Below, piece by piece: positions 52,101 to 63,981 of a stretch of DNA of 64,000 bases. Both the position numbers and the translations under genes were made by a program. This stretch comes from Immersiella caudata (taxonomy: Eukaryota; Ascomycota; Sordariomycetes; Sordariales; Lasiosphaeriaceae), in NCBI GenBank assembly GCA_030512335.1, contig JAULSU010000005.1, positions 1,736,001 to 1,800,000 on the forward strand, given 5' to 3'. The notes below the pieces were generated by a model. It worked only from the letters and a program-made list of their open reading frames with translations, ran no database searches and was not told the origin of the DNA. The stretch's first letter is position 1. Each line of letters begins with the position of its first letter.

Positions 52101-55100
52101 ATTGGTCACGGTGGCTTGTATTTTCTTGACACATGTCTCCAGGTTCTCGGCCCTCTGAGCTTTCGACAGTTTACTGCCGTCTGAGATTGCTGAAGCACGG
52201 AGAGAGTTCAGATCGTGTTTGTTAGCGGTGTCTTTTTTCCCCCCATGATGCCAAGCATCAGACCACTGACGGGCGCCGTAAGACGCGATGCAGCAAGCCC
52301 CTCACCTGACGTCGGCGTGCTCAGTAACGAACATACGCCGCCCAGTGAGTAGTTGTAGTGGAAGAGGAGAAAACGACGTATGCGTCTTGGCCGGTGTTAG
52401 TGCGGTCATGCCAAGGCTCTCCGTCGGGCAGTAGACCCGGATCGGTGGTAGTGGTGGTGTGGCGTTCCCTGGAAGCAAAAAAGGAGGGCAAGATAGCGAT
52501 TTGATAGCCAAGGGAATTTCAAATGGGGGGGGGGGGAATGCACTACAAGTCTGCGCAGCAGGGATGTACCAGCCATGAACACCACCCCGTAAAGATCCCA
52601 GATCGAGTACAAGTTCCCCACGTGCACTGTGCGGGATGCACGCCCCCTTTTCTCTTCCGCATTCCCGTGTGTCTGACAGGTGTCGTTCGCGACAGCAGAT
52701 TTCTTTTTCCTTCTTGCCGTCAGCGCGGAGGAACTCCTCGTGCTGGCGGAGTTGGTACCCGGACGTGCATCATTTGCTGGTTGGTTTGTTGCCCGGATTT
52801 AGCGGCCCTTGTTCGCTGCTGACAGCCGTGGAAAGAAAATGGGCAAGTGGGCATGCGGCGGACTTTGGTAAGTTAGCGTTGTGTAGGTAGGATCGCGTGT
52901 CGATGGCGGATTCAATGCGCTGGGGATTCGGGTCCGATCCGCTGCGTCCAGTAGCGAGGATACGCAGCCGGGAGGAACGAGACCGCTGTGATGGATTGCG
53001 TGTTTTTCGCCAGGAAGGGAAATCACACTGACAATTCGGCTTGGCCTCCCAGCGCCACGACGGCGGTGTGATTTGTCGACGGCGCTGATAAACATGGGGG
53101 TCCGCCTCAGCGGCGAGACTCTGGGTTTTGTGATGAGTCAAGTTTCTTATAGCGGACATGGGTGCGCTATACGGGCCATGCAAGCTTGGAAAAAAAAAAA
53201 GAGAGAAAGGCCCGATCGCATTCGTCGTCATGAGCTGGCTCCGATAGCGTGCAGTTGTTCCCGGTTGTGTGCAACGCAACCGCGCGCGAGGTGGTGTTCA
53301 ATACCTTGGAAAAACGCGAGGAAATCTCTGCGAGGGAGACAGTGAAAGATCGGGGCATGTCGGACTTTGGGTCGTGGGCGGCCGGGGTTGGTCAGCTGGA
53401 GGCCTGGGCGTTTCCCTTCTCTGTAGCCCCTGCAGTTTGGGTTGCTCGGAGCTGTCTTATTGGCCAGGGCTTGGCGCGAGCATCATGCGTTCTTGATTAG
53501 CTCCCTCGTCAAAAAACGAATCGCTTGGCTGCAGCATCAATATTTTTGCCCTTTTGCTGCTGCCGTGCATTTGGCACCTAGTACCGACGGAGACCTCCGT
53601 ACGACGAATTGGTACCATCGTAATCCGTAGGAATCTACTGACAGTGCATATCGCATCTTTGGTAAGACGCCCCTCGCAGGCAGGACCTCGGGAGCGGCAG
53701 TTGCCACCGCCCAACTGAATGGCTGCGTTCTGCCAGGATCCGCGAGAATTCGCGGCACAGGAGAACCTGGAAGTCCGCTGACAATACCTACCAGCAGCAT
53801 CTTGCCGACGCTGCTACGCTTCATGGTCGACGAGACAGGAGTCCTCCTGATAGCATTGCCGACGACAAATCTTCTTTTGAGTGGCGGTCCGGCTTTGACG
53901 AGAGTCTGAAACTGAGCAAGGCCGTCTGTGATTCCGGATCGCGTATGTGACCGTGTGCTCACTGCGCTGGGCAACGGAGCCGGGAGTACTCTGTACCTAG
54001 CCATGTCGTGTAGAAGTGAGTATGGGTGCGATGAAACGCTGATGACGACGGGGTGGGACGGGATTGGCGATGGGGATCGGCATCGTGTTTCGGGTGCCAA
54101 TGGCTATCGGTTGTTTTTCCAGTTGTGCCGCGCAGTCCGCCCCTCATATACCCGTAGCCCAAGAGACACAGAGGAGCAGCAGCAGCAGCAACAGCACATT
54201 GCTCAGCTTATGGGTCTCGACTCGAGCATCAGGTTTCATGTGAATGTCTTCCCTGTGGCGCAAACCTTATCTCTTTCGTCTGAGTAGATTAGGTAATCTC
54301 GTATCAATTCAAAGTTCTGCTTTATTTTCTAGACGCTTCCCTCGTCGGGGGCCTAGAATGGGTAGAGAGAGAAAAGTCTAACCCGCAAAATGTGGAGATC
54401 TCAATATGACCGGCTCGTGCCCGCGGGTAATGGTGTGATCATTCAGTATTTCAAACTCATCGCGAGCATAGCACGGCGCACGCACCAATGGGCATGTCGA
54501 CATTATCGCAGTTGGCCAGCTGGTCGGACTCACCGTTGGTGACGAATTGAGGGCGACTGCAATTGCTCAGTCGGTTTGGACGAAAGCTGAGACCCGTGGC
54601 GAGACCCTTTGGCGGTTCCATGCTAGTGCCGGGAAACCTGCCCCGTAGTGGACGTATGGGGTCACGACCAAAGGGGCACCAGCCACATGCAAATTTCTTA
54701 GTCGTTGTGCCTTCGACCGTCCTCTGTAGCGTTTCGCTCCAAGAAACAGGAGGCGGGTCCTGTGTGGGTGTCACAAATGCTGCTGTCACCTCAGTGCTAG
54801 GCGCACCGGGGCTTCGGCATATCGAAATGAGCGCCACTTAGTACCGCAATCACAATGTCTTTTTATGAGTAACCCCAACCAGGGCCGCTCTTGGCTGCGA
54901 GTTGTGGTACCCCTAGGATCCCTGCGACCACACCCCTCCCTCCCCCCACCCTAGAAGCCGTCGAATCCGAGCGAAGGAAGCCCCATTGTTATTATCGCTA
55001 GCGCCTGCGCCAACACCGCACTTCGAGGCTAGCTGGGCCGTTTATGCCTCAGGCCGCAATCGCACCCATGGCAAATGCCCAGAAAATCCATACAGATCCG

Positions 55101-56079
55101 CAAGGGTCCTCGTTCCAGCCGTTGCTTTTCTCCGACTAGGTACCTCATAATCATAATAAGCAATTCGGATCCCCTTTCTGACGGCGCCCGAGGCGCACAC
55201 CTCGCACTGCCGCCCGCCCACTTTCTTTCTCCTTTGCAACAACCTCGTTTCTTCGAATTTGTATATGTTCGCAATCGCTTTTACATCGCGAACCCCATGG
55301 ATGCGCCTCCAACCTCGCCGTGGTATGTTGCCTGATTTTCCCTCACCTCCCTCTCGAATGATGCCATCATGTCAAAGTTTGGACATGCAGCACACCTTTC
55401 TCCCTCGTGCGCGCAAGTTTGCGCTCACACTGGTGGAGAGGTGAGCCGGAGCCCCGTAACGAACTGGAAAAGGCGTTGCTAGGATGGCAAAGAGACATTT
55501 GAAGGCTCTTTTTTACCTTTCTACCCTCAACAGCAATGCCTACTGGGAATGCAGGGAGGCATGGGCTACATCCGACAGAGGGGCAAGGGAAGCTGCCACG
55601 CAGCGCTCTTCTTACTCTCTGCCTGGTGTTCGGTCGGTGCCTACTACACATCAACATCATCAAGTCGTGGGGTGTTTCATCGCATCTCCCGGTATCCGCA
55701 AACGCGTCAGCGCGGTCGCAGATTCTTGGAATGCCCGCTGGCCAGAGGGTGGATCCGCGGAGTCGCGCCGGTCAAATGTCTCTGCCTATCCCAGCTACCG
55801 AAGACGGGACCAATCTCCACGTTGTCGTACTTGCACGCACGACTAGCCTGAAATTTCTCTATTCCTGTCGGCCCACCTGCTCCCGCCTCTCTCCACTCAT
55901 CATTACTCCTACTTTATCTCTTCCCGATCGTGCAGTGCCTGGGCAACCTCCCATCAATGTTTTCATCTAACTCGGTACTACAGATCGGATACGAACCGTC
56001 TCTTTTTGAAGCGGTACCACCTGCAAGGTTGCACTGCCATCTCTCAAAATAGCCCGGCTCGCCAAGAGGCAGGACCACG
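46898..56079. other. Gene-poor region of about 9.2 kb
   Basis: No frame longer than about 190 codons, no domain-like sequence, and no acceptable chain of exons was found on either strand. Simple-sequence items are a T run near 48011-48024, a (CA)30 microsatellite at 49129-49188, and a G run of ten near 52526-52535. Base composition looks like the rest of the window and not like AT-rich RIP-mutated transposon remains. The last 1 kb (55000-56079) is CT-rich and is probably the leader and promoter of the gene at 56080. The rest could hold non-coding RNA genes or decayed genes too far gone to recognise. Confidence 0.55.
49129..49188. repeat. (CA)30 microsatellite
   Basis: Thirty perfect CA dinucleotides, flanked by less regular CA-rich sequence on the left (CACACGGG). 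It is likely length-variable between strains. Confidence 0.97.
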
Positions 56080-59000
56080 ATGGCGTCACCCGACCCCGAG
56101 CAGGTCATGCAGCAGCATCTGCAGCTGAGCAAGGAGCTCCGCGAGATTGAGGAGGAATTCAACCGTCGAGAGCAGCATGAGCTCGCCGCTCTCGAGCAGG
56201 CTCGGAGGGCGATTGACGTCCAGTGGCAGGAGGAGAGGCAAAGTTTGATTTCCCAGCTGCCTGCTCAGATGCCGCTGCCCGCTACATTCGAGAAAGTGTG
56301 CATCGAAAAAAGGGATGCTCTCCTTGAGCTCAAAGAGCAGACGTATGAGCGGGAGAAGGCCGAACGGCAAAAGCGCTTTGAGGACGACAAGCGAAAGCAT
56401 ACTTCCAAGTGGCAATCACTGCTGTCTCCATCGAGCACTGTGAGTTCCTTTGGCTCGCTCACTCGACGCACGGATTTGGTGGCTGACATTGCGATAAAGC
56501 CTGGTCCGCTAAACCTCAGCGAAGTTGCGAGGAGTCTACCGGCCGCAAGCGATGTGGGTAAGGCCTCTCCCCGTGCCGTGGACACCGCTCCGCGGCAACC
56601 CGAGCCATGCCCCTCGTTCCAACCACCAAACGCCCCGATTCAGCAGCCAAACGTCTCATTCCATGTACCACGACCCCCCAGTCAGTTTCCTAACAACGCC
56701 TACCCTCACTCTCACCCTCACCCATCACATGGAACGCCACTCCCGTTACCAACCCCTCCGACGCTCCCGAGCCAGCCACTACTACCGCAGCAAGCCCAAC
56801 ATCGGAAACCCCTCCCATCGGGGCCCAGTCAGCCGCCAAACCGGTCTTCGCAGCCCCCGCAGCCTCCACAACAGCCGGTCGGGCCATACCAGCCGCCCCC
56901 TCGGTACTATCCGAGGGAGAGAGATGCCTCCTACTATCCCCCAAGACCTGTCCCACACGACGGCACACCACAAGGCGGACCCACGCTTCCGCGCGTACCG
57001 GCCGTGGGGCAGCTTCCTGTCCGGCAACCGATGGGCGGACAAGCGCCAGAACGGCCTACTGGGATGGTGATGGATGGCCCGGGCCGGCAGCAGGAGCGGG
57101 TGGGGCTCCCTGGGGCGGGAGTGCCTACTGCTGGTGCCACGCCTGTGGTCGTGGAACCAGCTGCGCAATACTCGAACCGGCCTGCCCCAGACACTCAGGC
57201 AAGCGGCCGTCTACTCCTTGTCGCAATAGCAATGCTAACATGCGTTATAGCCTCCAAAACGGCGTGCAGATGAACCTCCCGCGTCTACTGAGTCGCAATC
57301 AAAGCGTGTTCGAGTCGAGTGTGCCGAGAGTGCCGGCGGCGATGAGAAATCACAATCACCTGGACGGTCGAAAAACGCGAACCCAAGGACCATCACTTTT
57401 GATGAGGTTTTCGGCAACGGCAACGCCAAGCACAAGCACTTCATCGTCGAGTATCCCCCCCACGGCGGCAAGTTCTACATTCTCAGGTGTGATCAGCATG
57501 GCGTCCACTTCAATGCGAACCCGCTTGCTGGGGCTGCGAAGCATCTCCATAGCGCCCAACATGGCAATATGTCCAAGGAGCGCGCCCAGGCCGTGGACCT
57601 GCTTGGGTATCTGGTCGTCGATTGCACGACTGAGCTCGCCAACAAGAACAATGACCTGTTCAGGAAGGCTTTGGACGACGGATCGTACAAAATATTCAAC
57701 ATGAACCAGCTCAGCAAGTCCATGCGACGCAGCATGGGTTACCCCGATGATCCGGAACCAGGTCCGCCTAAAGTTGCTCACGACGCAAATCTAGCGCCGC
57801 TCCTCCCCCGCAACTCTCGGGCGACTCAGTTCCGTGGAATCGCCCGCCCGGAACCTGCCGAACTGTATCTTGCGTACTGGAAGAAGGATAAGAAGTATTA
57901 TGCCGTGATGATCTTACCGTGGGGGAGCTTGGAACGAGCGGGCATGGGCGGCTCACTTTCGACCACTGGCCTCCTGCAGAAAGCACCCGCGTGCTACATC
58001 GTCGACCCTCTCACGCAGCAAATCGCAGGGTGGAACCCAGACGTTCCAGAAACGAAGCGGGAGTTTCCGGTGCTCTACTTTGATGGTCGGACGTAAGTGA
58101 TATTATTTTGAACTTAGAGTTGGCACTGATGCGCAGCAGGTCCGTCGGATGGGTGCGGGCCAAGGATCTTTCCCCGTTCAACTTTGACGAGCGAAGTTGG
58201 TCAGAGATTCCGTACTTTAGGGAAGCCCGGGATCACTACGCAAAATGCCGCGGTTTCAGAGACTACCAGCACATGGCTGATAGCCGTGCCGATGCGTCCC
58301 GTGGGCAGCAACCTCAAGGATACATCGGCGTTACGACGATTTCGAGAACGCCAGCGACGCCAGCCGAAGATCACGATATGGCTGATAACACTGCCGTGCC
58401 AGCAGCGGATGATTCGGATGTGGACTCGGCTAGCAAAGGGATGACCGACTCAGACAGCGATGTGGAGATGGCGAACACGGAAAGCCGCCGAACTAGTGTT
58501 TCGAACAGGGGCGACCTGCAGGACCAGAACGACAAGACTGTCCACGTCAATCCCGTCTCCACCCAGCCCGCGGATCAAGAGGTCGCGGACCGCGGCGGTC
58601 AGCCTCTGAGCCGACCTTCTCCCGGACCTTCTGGACCCGGGAACGAGAGTACGGGCTACGGTTTGGCCATGTCGCTTGCACAGACTGCTCAGCTCGTCAT
58701 GGCGAAGACTTCACCGCCCATGCTCAACGAGGCTGCGCCGCCCGAGGCCAGGGTAGCCAGGCCGAAGGCGCCCTCAGAGCAGGGTGGCCGGCGGGTGGAG
58801 AAGATCTATGCCCACAGCAATCCCAACCGGTCAAGTAGGAGCCCGAGGGTTGACGCGGTTGCGCTGCCAGACAGGCGAGCCGAGACGACTGGACAGCAAG
58901 GCGGAGCCCCGTCGCAGCAGGTTCCTCGTGTCCCTAGTCCGGCGAGTTTACAGAACATTCTTCAGAGTCGACCTGCCGCGAGCGCTGCTCCCCCCCGCCA

Positions 59001-60014
59001 AGCATCTCCTCACCAGCAAGGATTCCTCGCCGAGCCACCACGCAATCCCTCTCCACTACAGCATCCGCTGGCGTCAACCGAGCCAGCAGTGCCTCGGCCA
59101 CTCGCGGCGGTAGTTTCGAACGCCAAAGCCAGGATCCCCAGCCCTCTGCAGATGCCCAGCCGCCTGGTGCCCCAAGCGGGACAGGCAGCTGCGGAACATC
59201 GGTCACCAGGAAGCACGCAGATTTCTGTTGCAGGACCCGCCCCAAGGCCGGATTCGAGAGGTTCAACTCCAGTGATAGTTCGGATTGATTCCACGGCAAC
59301 ACAGGAGCTCCGCCGCCTGGTGCGATCGGAACCCTCCCCGATGACCAGTTCAGAGCTCCCTCGCAACCCGCAGCAAATCATCAACCCTCTCCCGACACCG
59401 AACCCAAGTTCGGCCGGCACCCAACCTGGGTCGCCGGGTATCTACGTCAAGCAAAGTCCAACCATCTCTGTTAGGACCGCCCCGACCCAGTTCATTAAGC
59501 GCGAGAGCCCGGGACTCGGCGTTGGTCTCGTCACCAGGGAGGCATTTGACGTTGGTCTTTTGAGAGATCCCGGGAATCCGGATAGCATGGAGTTGAAGGA
59601 AACCGTTCGCTTGACGGTTGACCCTGAGACCAAGACTGCCAGGACGGGCGGGACGGGCACCGCAGTCGTTGTCGAACCTGCCAAAATCAAATCGATGCGT
59701 GTTGAGGGACCTGTTTCGGCACGTATTGTGAAGCTAGTCTACGGTGACGGCCAGAAGCAGCAGACGTTGGTGTTCGAGCCCTCGAGCGTCGGACTGGGCG
59801 TTCAACAGAACGGGTTCATTCACGCTAGGCGGTTTTGTCGCTGGGTCACGTCTGTTGCGCCATCGGTTGACTACATCAATATCAGGTAATTAAGGCCTCT
59901 GCTCGATGGTTCCGACGCGTCGTTTGACTAACATTGAGGTCTTGTAGTGCCGATTCGTCTAGTAGGAGGAATGAACCATCGCGCAGAAGTGAATCGGTGA
60001 TTCACGTCGAGTAG
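56080..60014 (+). CDS. Large fungal protein with coiled coil, zinc-finger-like and chromatin-reader-like segments
   Basis: Four exons, 56080-57198, 57251-58092, 58140-59885 and 59948-60014, encode 1257 residues. Intron 1 begins GCAAGC, so it is a GC-AG intron, with a TGCTAAC branch site; without it the frame ends at 57273. Intron 2 ends in CAGCAG (acceptors 58136 and 58139). Residues 10-115 are a charged coiled coil (LSKELREIEEEFNRREQHELAALEQ); 190-350 are Pro/Gln-rich. Residues of about 435-478, FIVEYPPHGGKFYILRCDQHGVHF...AAKHLHSAQHG, look like a C2H2-type finger (Cys453, His456, His471 or His473, His477, with the first Cys pair replaced). Then a folded block ends in ELYLAYWKKDKKYYAVMILPWGSLE...FPVLYFDGRTSVGWVRAKDLSPF, of the kind of small beta-barrel seen in Tudor/PWWP readers. 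The rest is Ser/Pro-rich and disordered. Relatives seem to be fungus-specific and unnamed; a chromatin role is only inferred. Confidence 0.8.
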
Positions 60015-61875
60015 TCTTCTGGCTCGCCTCTGCATACCGGCGGGAAGGCGTTGGCCACGCAGTCGGGCACCTAGGGCATTTCTTTTAATCCGCTATAGTT
60101 CCTCATCGTTTTTAGCGAGCGTTGGCTTTCCAAGTTTCGCACTCGTTTAGTATGGTTTCTGTCCAACGCTGGACTCAGGAGTTTCAGGGATCAGCGGTCT
60201 TTTCCAAAGCGCTTGTTTTCATTCGATCGCTTATATATACTTCATCCGGACGCCCGGAATGGCTAGGGGGCTCTCGATGGGTTTGGGACATGGGAATGGA
60301 TAGTAGACTGTATGTATCGCTTGGGTGTAGTTTGTAGATATCTGGACTAATCCAAGGGGCTTCAAGTTTGAAACCAAGCGCTTCGAGATGTGTGGGAACA
60401 TCGAGAATGTGTCACCTGTGCAGCTAACTTTGAGTGCCACCAAAGCTAATAACAAAACCTTCGGCTATAAGATAAAACAAAAACTCCACTACTAACGGAG
60501 GACCCTTAAATCCACAACCTCGGTAAGCCCAGTCATACGGCTATGATGTCTGGGGCAGGGATGGCTCTGCTGGCCGAGTCGAGATCCTATCGATCTAGCA
60601 AACCGCCAAAGATAAAAAGGCCGTCGTCGTCCCCAGCGAGGCCTCGCACACTCACCCCTTTTCTTGATCTTCACCACCGAGTCTGTCGCCGGCACCAAAC
60701 ACGAAACACGGCTCCCAAAGTCCCATTGACACGCCCGTTATACTCGAGGATACGGACAAGGAAGGAAGAAGCCTTGAGGCTTTGTGGCGGCGGTGGTAAT
60801 GGTGATGAATACTATTGTTGTTGCGGGTCAGAGTTAGCGTGGGATGGTGCAATCAGACATTCCTTTTTCTTCAGACCTGTTCAAAGTGGATTTGTCGGGA
60901 TCGCTCTGAGTCGTATCTAGCTTCGTGGTGTCGGTCCATTGTTTGTCTTGTGTGTGTTAGTGACGCCTGTTCCGATAGTGTTGCTGCGTGCAGAGAGTGA
61001 ATTGTCGAGCAACCTCTTCAGCCCTACAGTAATCACAATCCTTTGCCAAGGCCGCATTCAGGGTTTGACTTGCTGTGTGCATCATGCAAGCGGCATTTCT
61101 CGGCGCTGAAGACACGGCCGGATTCCTCGGTTTTTGGCATGTGATTTTCCGCGGGCTTGCTTTCCCCAGATTTTGGAGCTGGACTCCCAGAGCGGGCTGT
61201 GCCCGGACGCCGAGCAGCGGGGTCAAAAGCCCAATGGGAGCCGTTCTGTGCAGTGTCAGCGCCGCTACCTCAGGGCACCTGACGCCCGACCACCACATCC
61301 TGTTCCTCCCTCGTGCTCATCCTTTGCATTCTTTCATTCTGCAAAATCCCAAAGTTGCTACTCTTTGCTCTCACACGTTTTGCTCGGGTTTTTGGATTCG
61401 CTTGCGCCAGCCGATCAACTGTTCTTGCCCTCCTGATTTCTCTGCTGGGGTTGCGCTTCCCTGGCATGCCCGGGACTGGACGTCAGGGCGTGCAGCCTAT
61501 GACGTGACGAATCAAACCTTCGGGTGTTGGAGAAGCCAACAATTCATGGCTGCATTCGTGAGTCGCCTCTCTTCTCAACAATCCCACACTGCACAGCAAG
61601 CAAGCGCGCCGACAGGAGCAACGCAAACACACGGCGACGGAGTGCTCCGTAGTGTCTCCCTGCCCTACCGATCGCAATTCCGCTTGTCTGTTCGGGCGAC
61701 GTCAGCGCGCGCCGTCATCGTGGCGCCTCGCTGTCAGCACTTTGCGACAACGAACTCCAACTCCCCCGCCCGCGACCTCCGCCATGCTGCGCTCCATAGC
61801 ATGAGCCCTCATCCCGACGCAGACTAACATTTCTCGATTCCGTTCGCGGCGTAGGAACCTCCCTGGCTCTCGCAC
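60015..61875. other. Intergenic, about 1.9 kb, between two plus-strand genes
   Basis: The 3' region of the zinc-finger-like gene and the promoter/leader of the Pex24-type gene. A 250-codon plus frame at 61075-61827 has no domain, is rich in Cys, Trp and His in random order, and ends just before the next start; it is treated as leader sequence. No RNA gene was seen. Confidence 0.45.
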
Positions 61876-63981
61876 ATGTCAGCCCCCCGTTCCCAACGCA
61901 GCGACCCGCTGGACCAGGGCCCTTCGACCCCCTCGCACTCGTCCAGCAACCTCTACTCGAACGATGGCGCCGGCCCGTCCATCCTCTCAGGCGGCGCCCC
62001 GAACCCGACCTATGCCTCCTTCTCTCCCGCGACACTGAGCTCAACGGCGCCCAGCGCGACCTCGGCGGCGAAACGGCGGAGCACCATTCTCGTGCACCAG
62101 AAGTCGCCGCTACTACTTGCGACCCCGCCGCAAATAACGCGCGCGCTTGCGTACAGCCATCCGTTCCTGCTGCCGCTTAACAAACTGGTCGGGTTGCTTA
62201 CATGGACGACGGGTGATCCATGGGAGAGCTTCTTGCTCGTGGCGGTGTTCTGGGCGGCGGTGCTCTACGGCGATGTCGTGGTGCGCCTGGCGGGGCCAGT
62301 GGTGCTGGTGTTGATCTTGATTGTTGGCATGTACGGCCGGCGGTTCAGTCCACTCAGTAGCAGCGGGTACAGCGAACCGGGCTTGGGGGCTGCCGATGGG
62401 ACAGCGTTGGCGACCGACGGGAAAGGCTCGGCCGGGGCTAAGAAAGCCGGCAAGAGCAAAAACCTAACAGTCGATGGCTTGCCAGACAAGAATGGCAAGG
62501 CGGTTGCTGGAGGAGGCGCCGCAGCACCTGGCGGTGGGCACAAGCGGAATCAGGGATCCATTTCTGAGATTACCAACACCCGCCACCAGAAGACGCTGGA
62601 CGAGATCGTCGAGACGCTCAAGGAATTTACAGCGCGCTGCAATATCCTGTTGGAGCCCTTGCTGGAGTTGACAGACTTCCTCAGCACGCAGCGGACCCCA
62701 ACGTCGGCGACGACGAGGCCGGCGCTCACCACCCTCTTCGTCCGGATTTTGTTGTGCACGCCGTTTTGGTTCGTCCTTACCCTTCCGCCGCTGCGCATCA
62801 TCACAACGCGCCGAGTTATCCTTCTTATTGGGTCGTTGATACTCACCTGGCACGCGCGGGTGATGCGTGTTGCGCGCGTCATTCTCTGGCGCAGCGCCAG
62901 CCTTCGACGCTTCCTGGCTCTCGTAACAGGGCTCCAGTTTGAAGAGCCCGTCAAGGCCACAGCGACACCGTCGACTCTCTCAACCGAGTCTTCCGCTACC
63001 AGTGCTACCACGGCTGGAGGGTCCAAGGCATCCACGGTAGGGAGCATTCGGTCCCGGGAATCGGAGCTGACGAAGGCGCTGAGGCGAGCAAGGGGTGGCC
63101 ACGATGCGGGTGTTAGGTTCACGTTCATCATTTATGAGAACCAGCGGCGTTGGGTCGGGCTGGGTTGGACGACGAGTCTCTTCGCGTATGAGCGGCCGGC
63201 CTGGACAGACGAGCATAACAACAGCGTACCGCCGCGGGATCAGTTTGAGCTTCCAGAGGTGGAGGATGGAAGTAATATGCGGTGGCGGTGGGTAGAAGGG
63301 TCACGTTGGAGAGTCGACGGTGTACCTGACGAAGCCGTGACGGCGGCGAGTGGGAAGGAGCGGGATTATGATGGCCCTGGAGGGAAGATGGGGTGGGTGT
63401 ATTACGACAATAAGGTGAGTGATGCTCTCCTGAAGGCGCGGGTTTCATCGGGACTGACGCACTCGCAGTGGCAGAACGGGCGACGCGGCCAGGATGGCTG
63501 GGGCCGATGGACGAGACGCAGAAAGTGGTATCGCGATGCGGAGCTCGTTGAAGCCGATGAGGTTGAAGAAGTCACGGCCAACGGCACCGCGACTGAGCCT
63601 CAAGGCGAGCAAGCACCCTTCGCTCGGCCATCGGGAGCCTCGGCTTCTACACCGAGCCTTGCATTGACGGACACCCAAGCAACCGGAACAATGGCATCAG
63701 GGAAGCAACCCGACACCCAAGACTTGGATAGGGAAAGGGAAGATGACTACGACGGGGCGTCGATACTATCGACATCTAGCAGGTCGACGCGCTACAAGTC
63801 ATCCACCATGCGCCGGCGCGTCACAGAGAGTTCGGCGTCCCACAACAGGAGGACAAGCGTCGCAACTAGCGAGGATGACGCTGCGGCGCTGGGGACGCAG
63901 GTAGGACTGGCGTTACAAGACGCAGGCAAAGAAGGGGGAAGCTGGGGCGTGGGAGATGAGGTCAGGATGGGTTTGGAGTAG
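61876..63981 (+). CDS. Pex24-family peroxisomal/ER membrane peroxin with dysferlin domain (Pex23/Pex30 type)
   Basis: Controls peroxisome number and size and shapes ER-peroxisome contact sites in yeasts. Exons 61876-63414 and 63469-63981, 683 residues; the 54-bp intron (GTGAGT...CGCAG) is a multiple of three without a stop, so the unspliced frame is open. Splicing joins GWVYYDNK directly to WQNGRRGQDGWGRWTRRRKWYRDAEL, as the DysF domain requires. Domain order: a disordered Ser-rich start, then the Pex24 region with TPPQITRALAYSHPFLLPLNKLVGLLTWTTGDPWESF. Several hydrophobic membrane segments follow (SFLLVAVFWAAVLYGDVVV, LVLILIVGMYG, LFVRILLCTPFWFVLTLPPL, RVILLIGSLILTW). Residues of about 410-470 are the N-terminal dysferlin half (FTFIIYENQRRWVGLGWTTSLFAYERPAWTDE), 505-540 the C-terminal half, and the tail is acidic and Ser-rich. 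Yeast relatives are Pex28-Pex32; which orthologue this is cannot be told. Confidence 0.88.
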   Translation: MSAPRSQRSDPLDQGPSTPSHSSSNLYSNDGAGPSILSGGAPNPTYASFSPATLSSTAPSATSAAKRRSTILVHQKSPLLLATPPQITRALAYSHPFLLPLNKLVGLLTWTTGDPWESFLLVAVFWAAVLYGDVVVRLAGPVVLVLILIVGMYGRRFSPLSSSGYSEPGLGAADGTALATDGKGSAGAKKAGKSKNLTVDGLPDKNGKAVAGGGAAAPGGGHKRNQGSISEITNTRHQKTLDEIVETLKEFTARCNILLEPLLELTDFLSTQRTPTSATTRPALTTLFVRILLCTPFWFVLTLPPLRIITTRRVILLIGSLILTWHARVMRVARVILWRSASLRRFLALVTGLQFEEPVKATATPSTLSTESSATSATTAGGSKASTVGSIRSRESELTKALRRARGGHDAGVRFTFIIYENQRRWVGLGWTTSLFAYERPAWTDEHNNSVPPRDQFELPEVEDGSNMRWRWVEGSRWRVDGVPDEAVTAASGKERDYDGPGGKMGWVYYDNKVSDALLKARVSSGLTHSQWQNGRRGQDGWGRWTRRRKWYRDAELVEADEVEEVTANGTATEPQGEQAPFARPSGASASTPSLALTDTQATGTMASGKQPDTQDLDREREDDYDGASILSTSSRSTRYKSSTMRRRVTESSASHNRRTSVATSEDDAAALGTQVGLALQDAGKEGGSWGVGDEVRMGLE

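Noticed and set aside
53537..54100. A 187-codon minus frame in the gene-poor region
   Set aside because: No domain, no promoter signal and no sign of conserved spacing; not supported as a gene, although it is the longest frame there.
61075..61827. A 250-codon plus frame upstream of the Pex24-type gene
   Set aside because: No domain, Cys/Trp/His scattered at random, many His/Ser/Pro from GC-rich DNA; it overlaps the expected promoter and leader.
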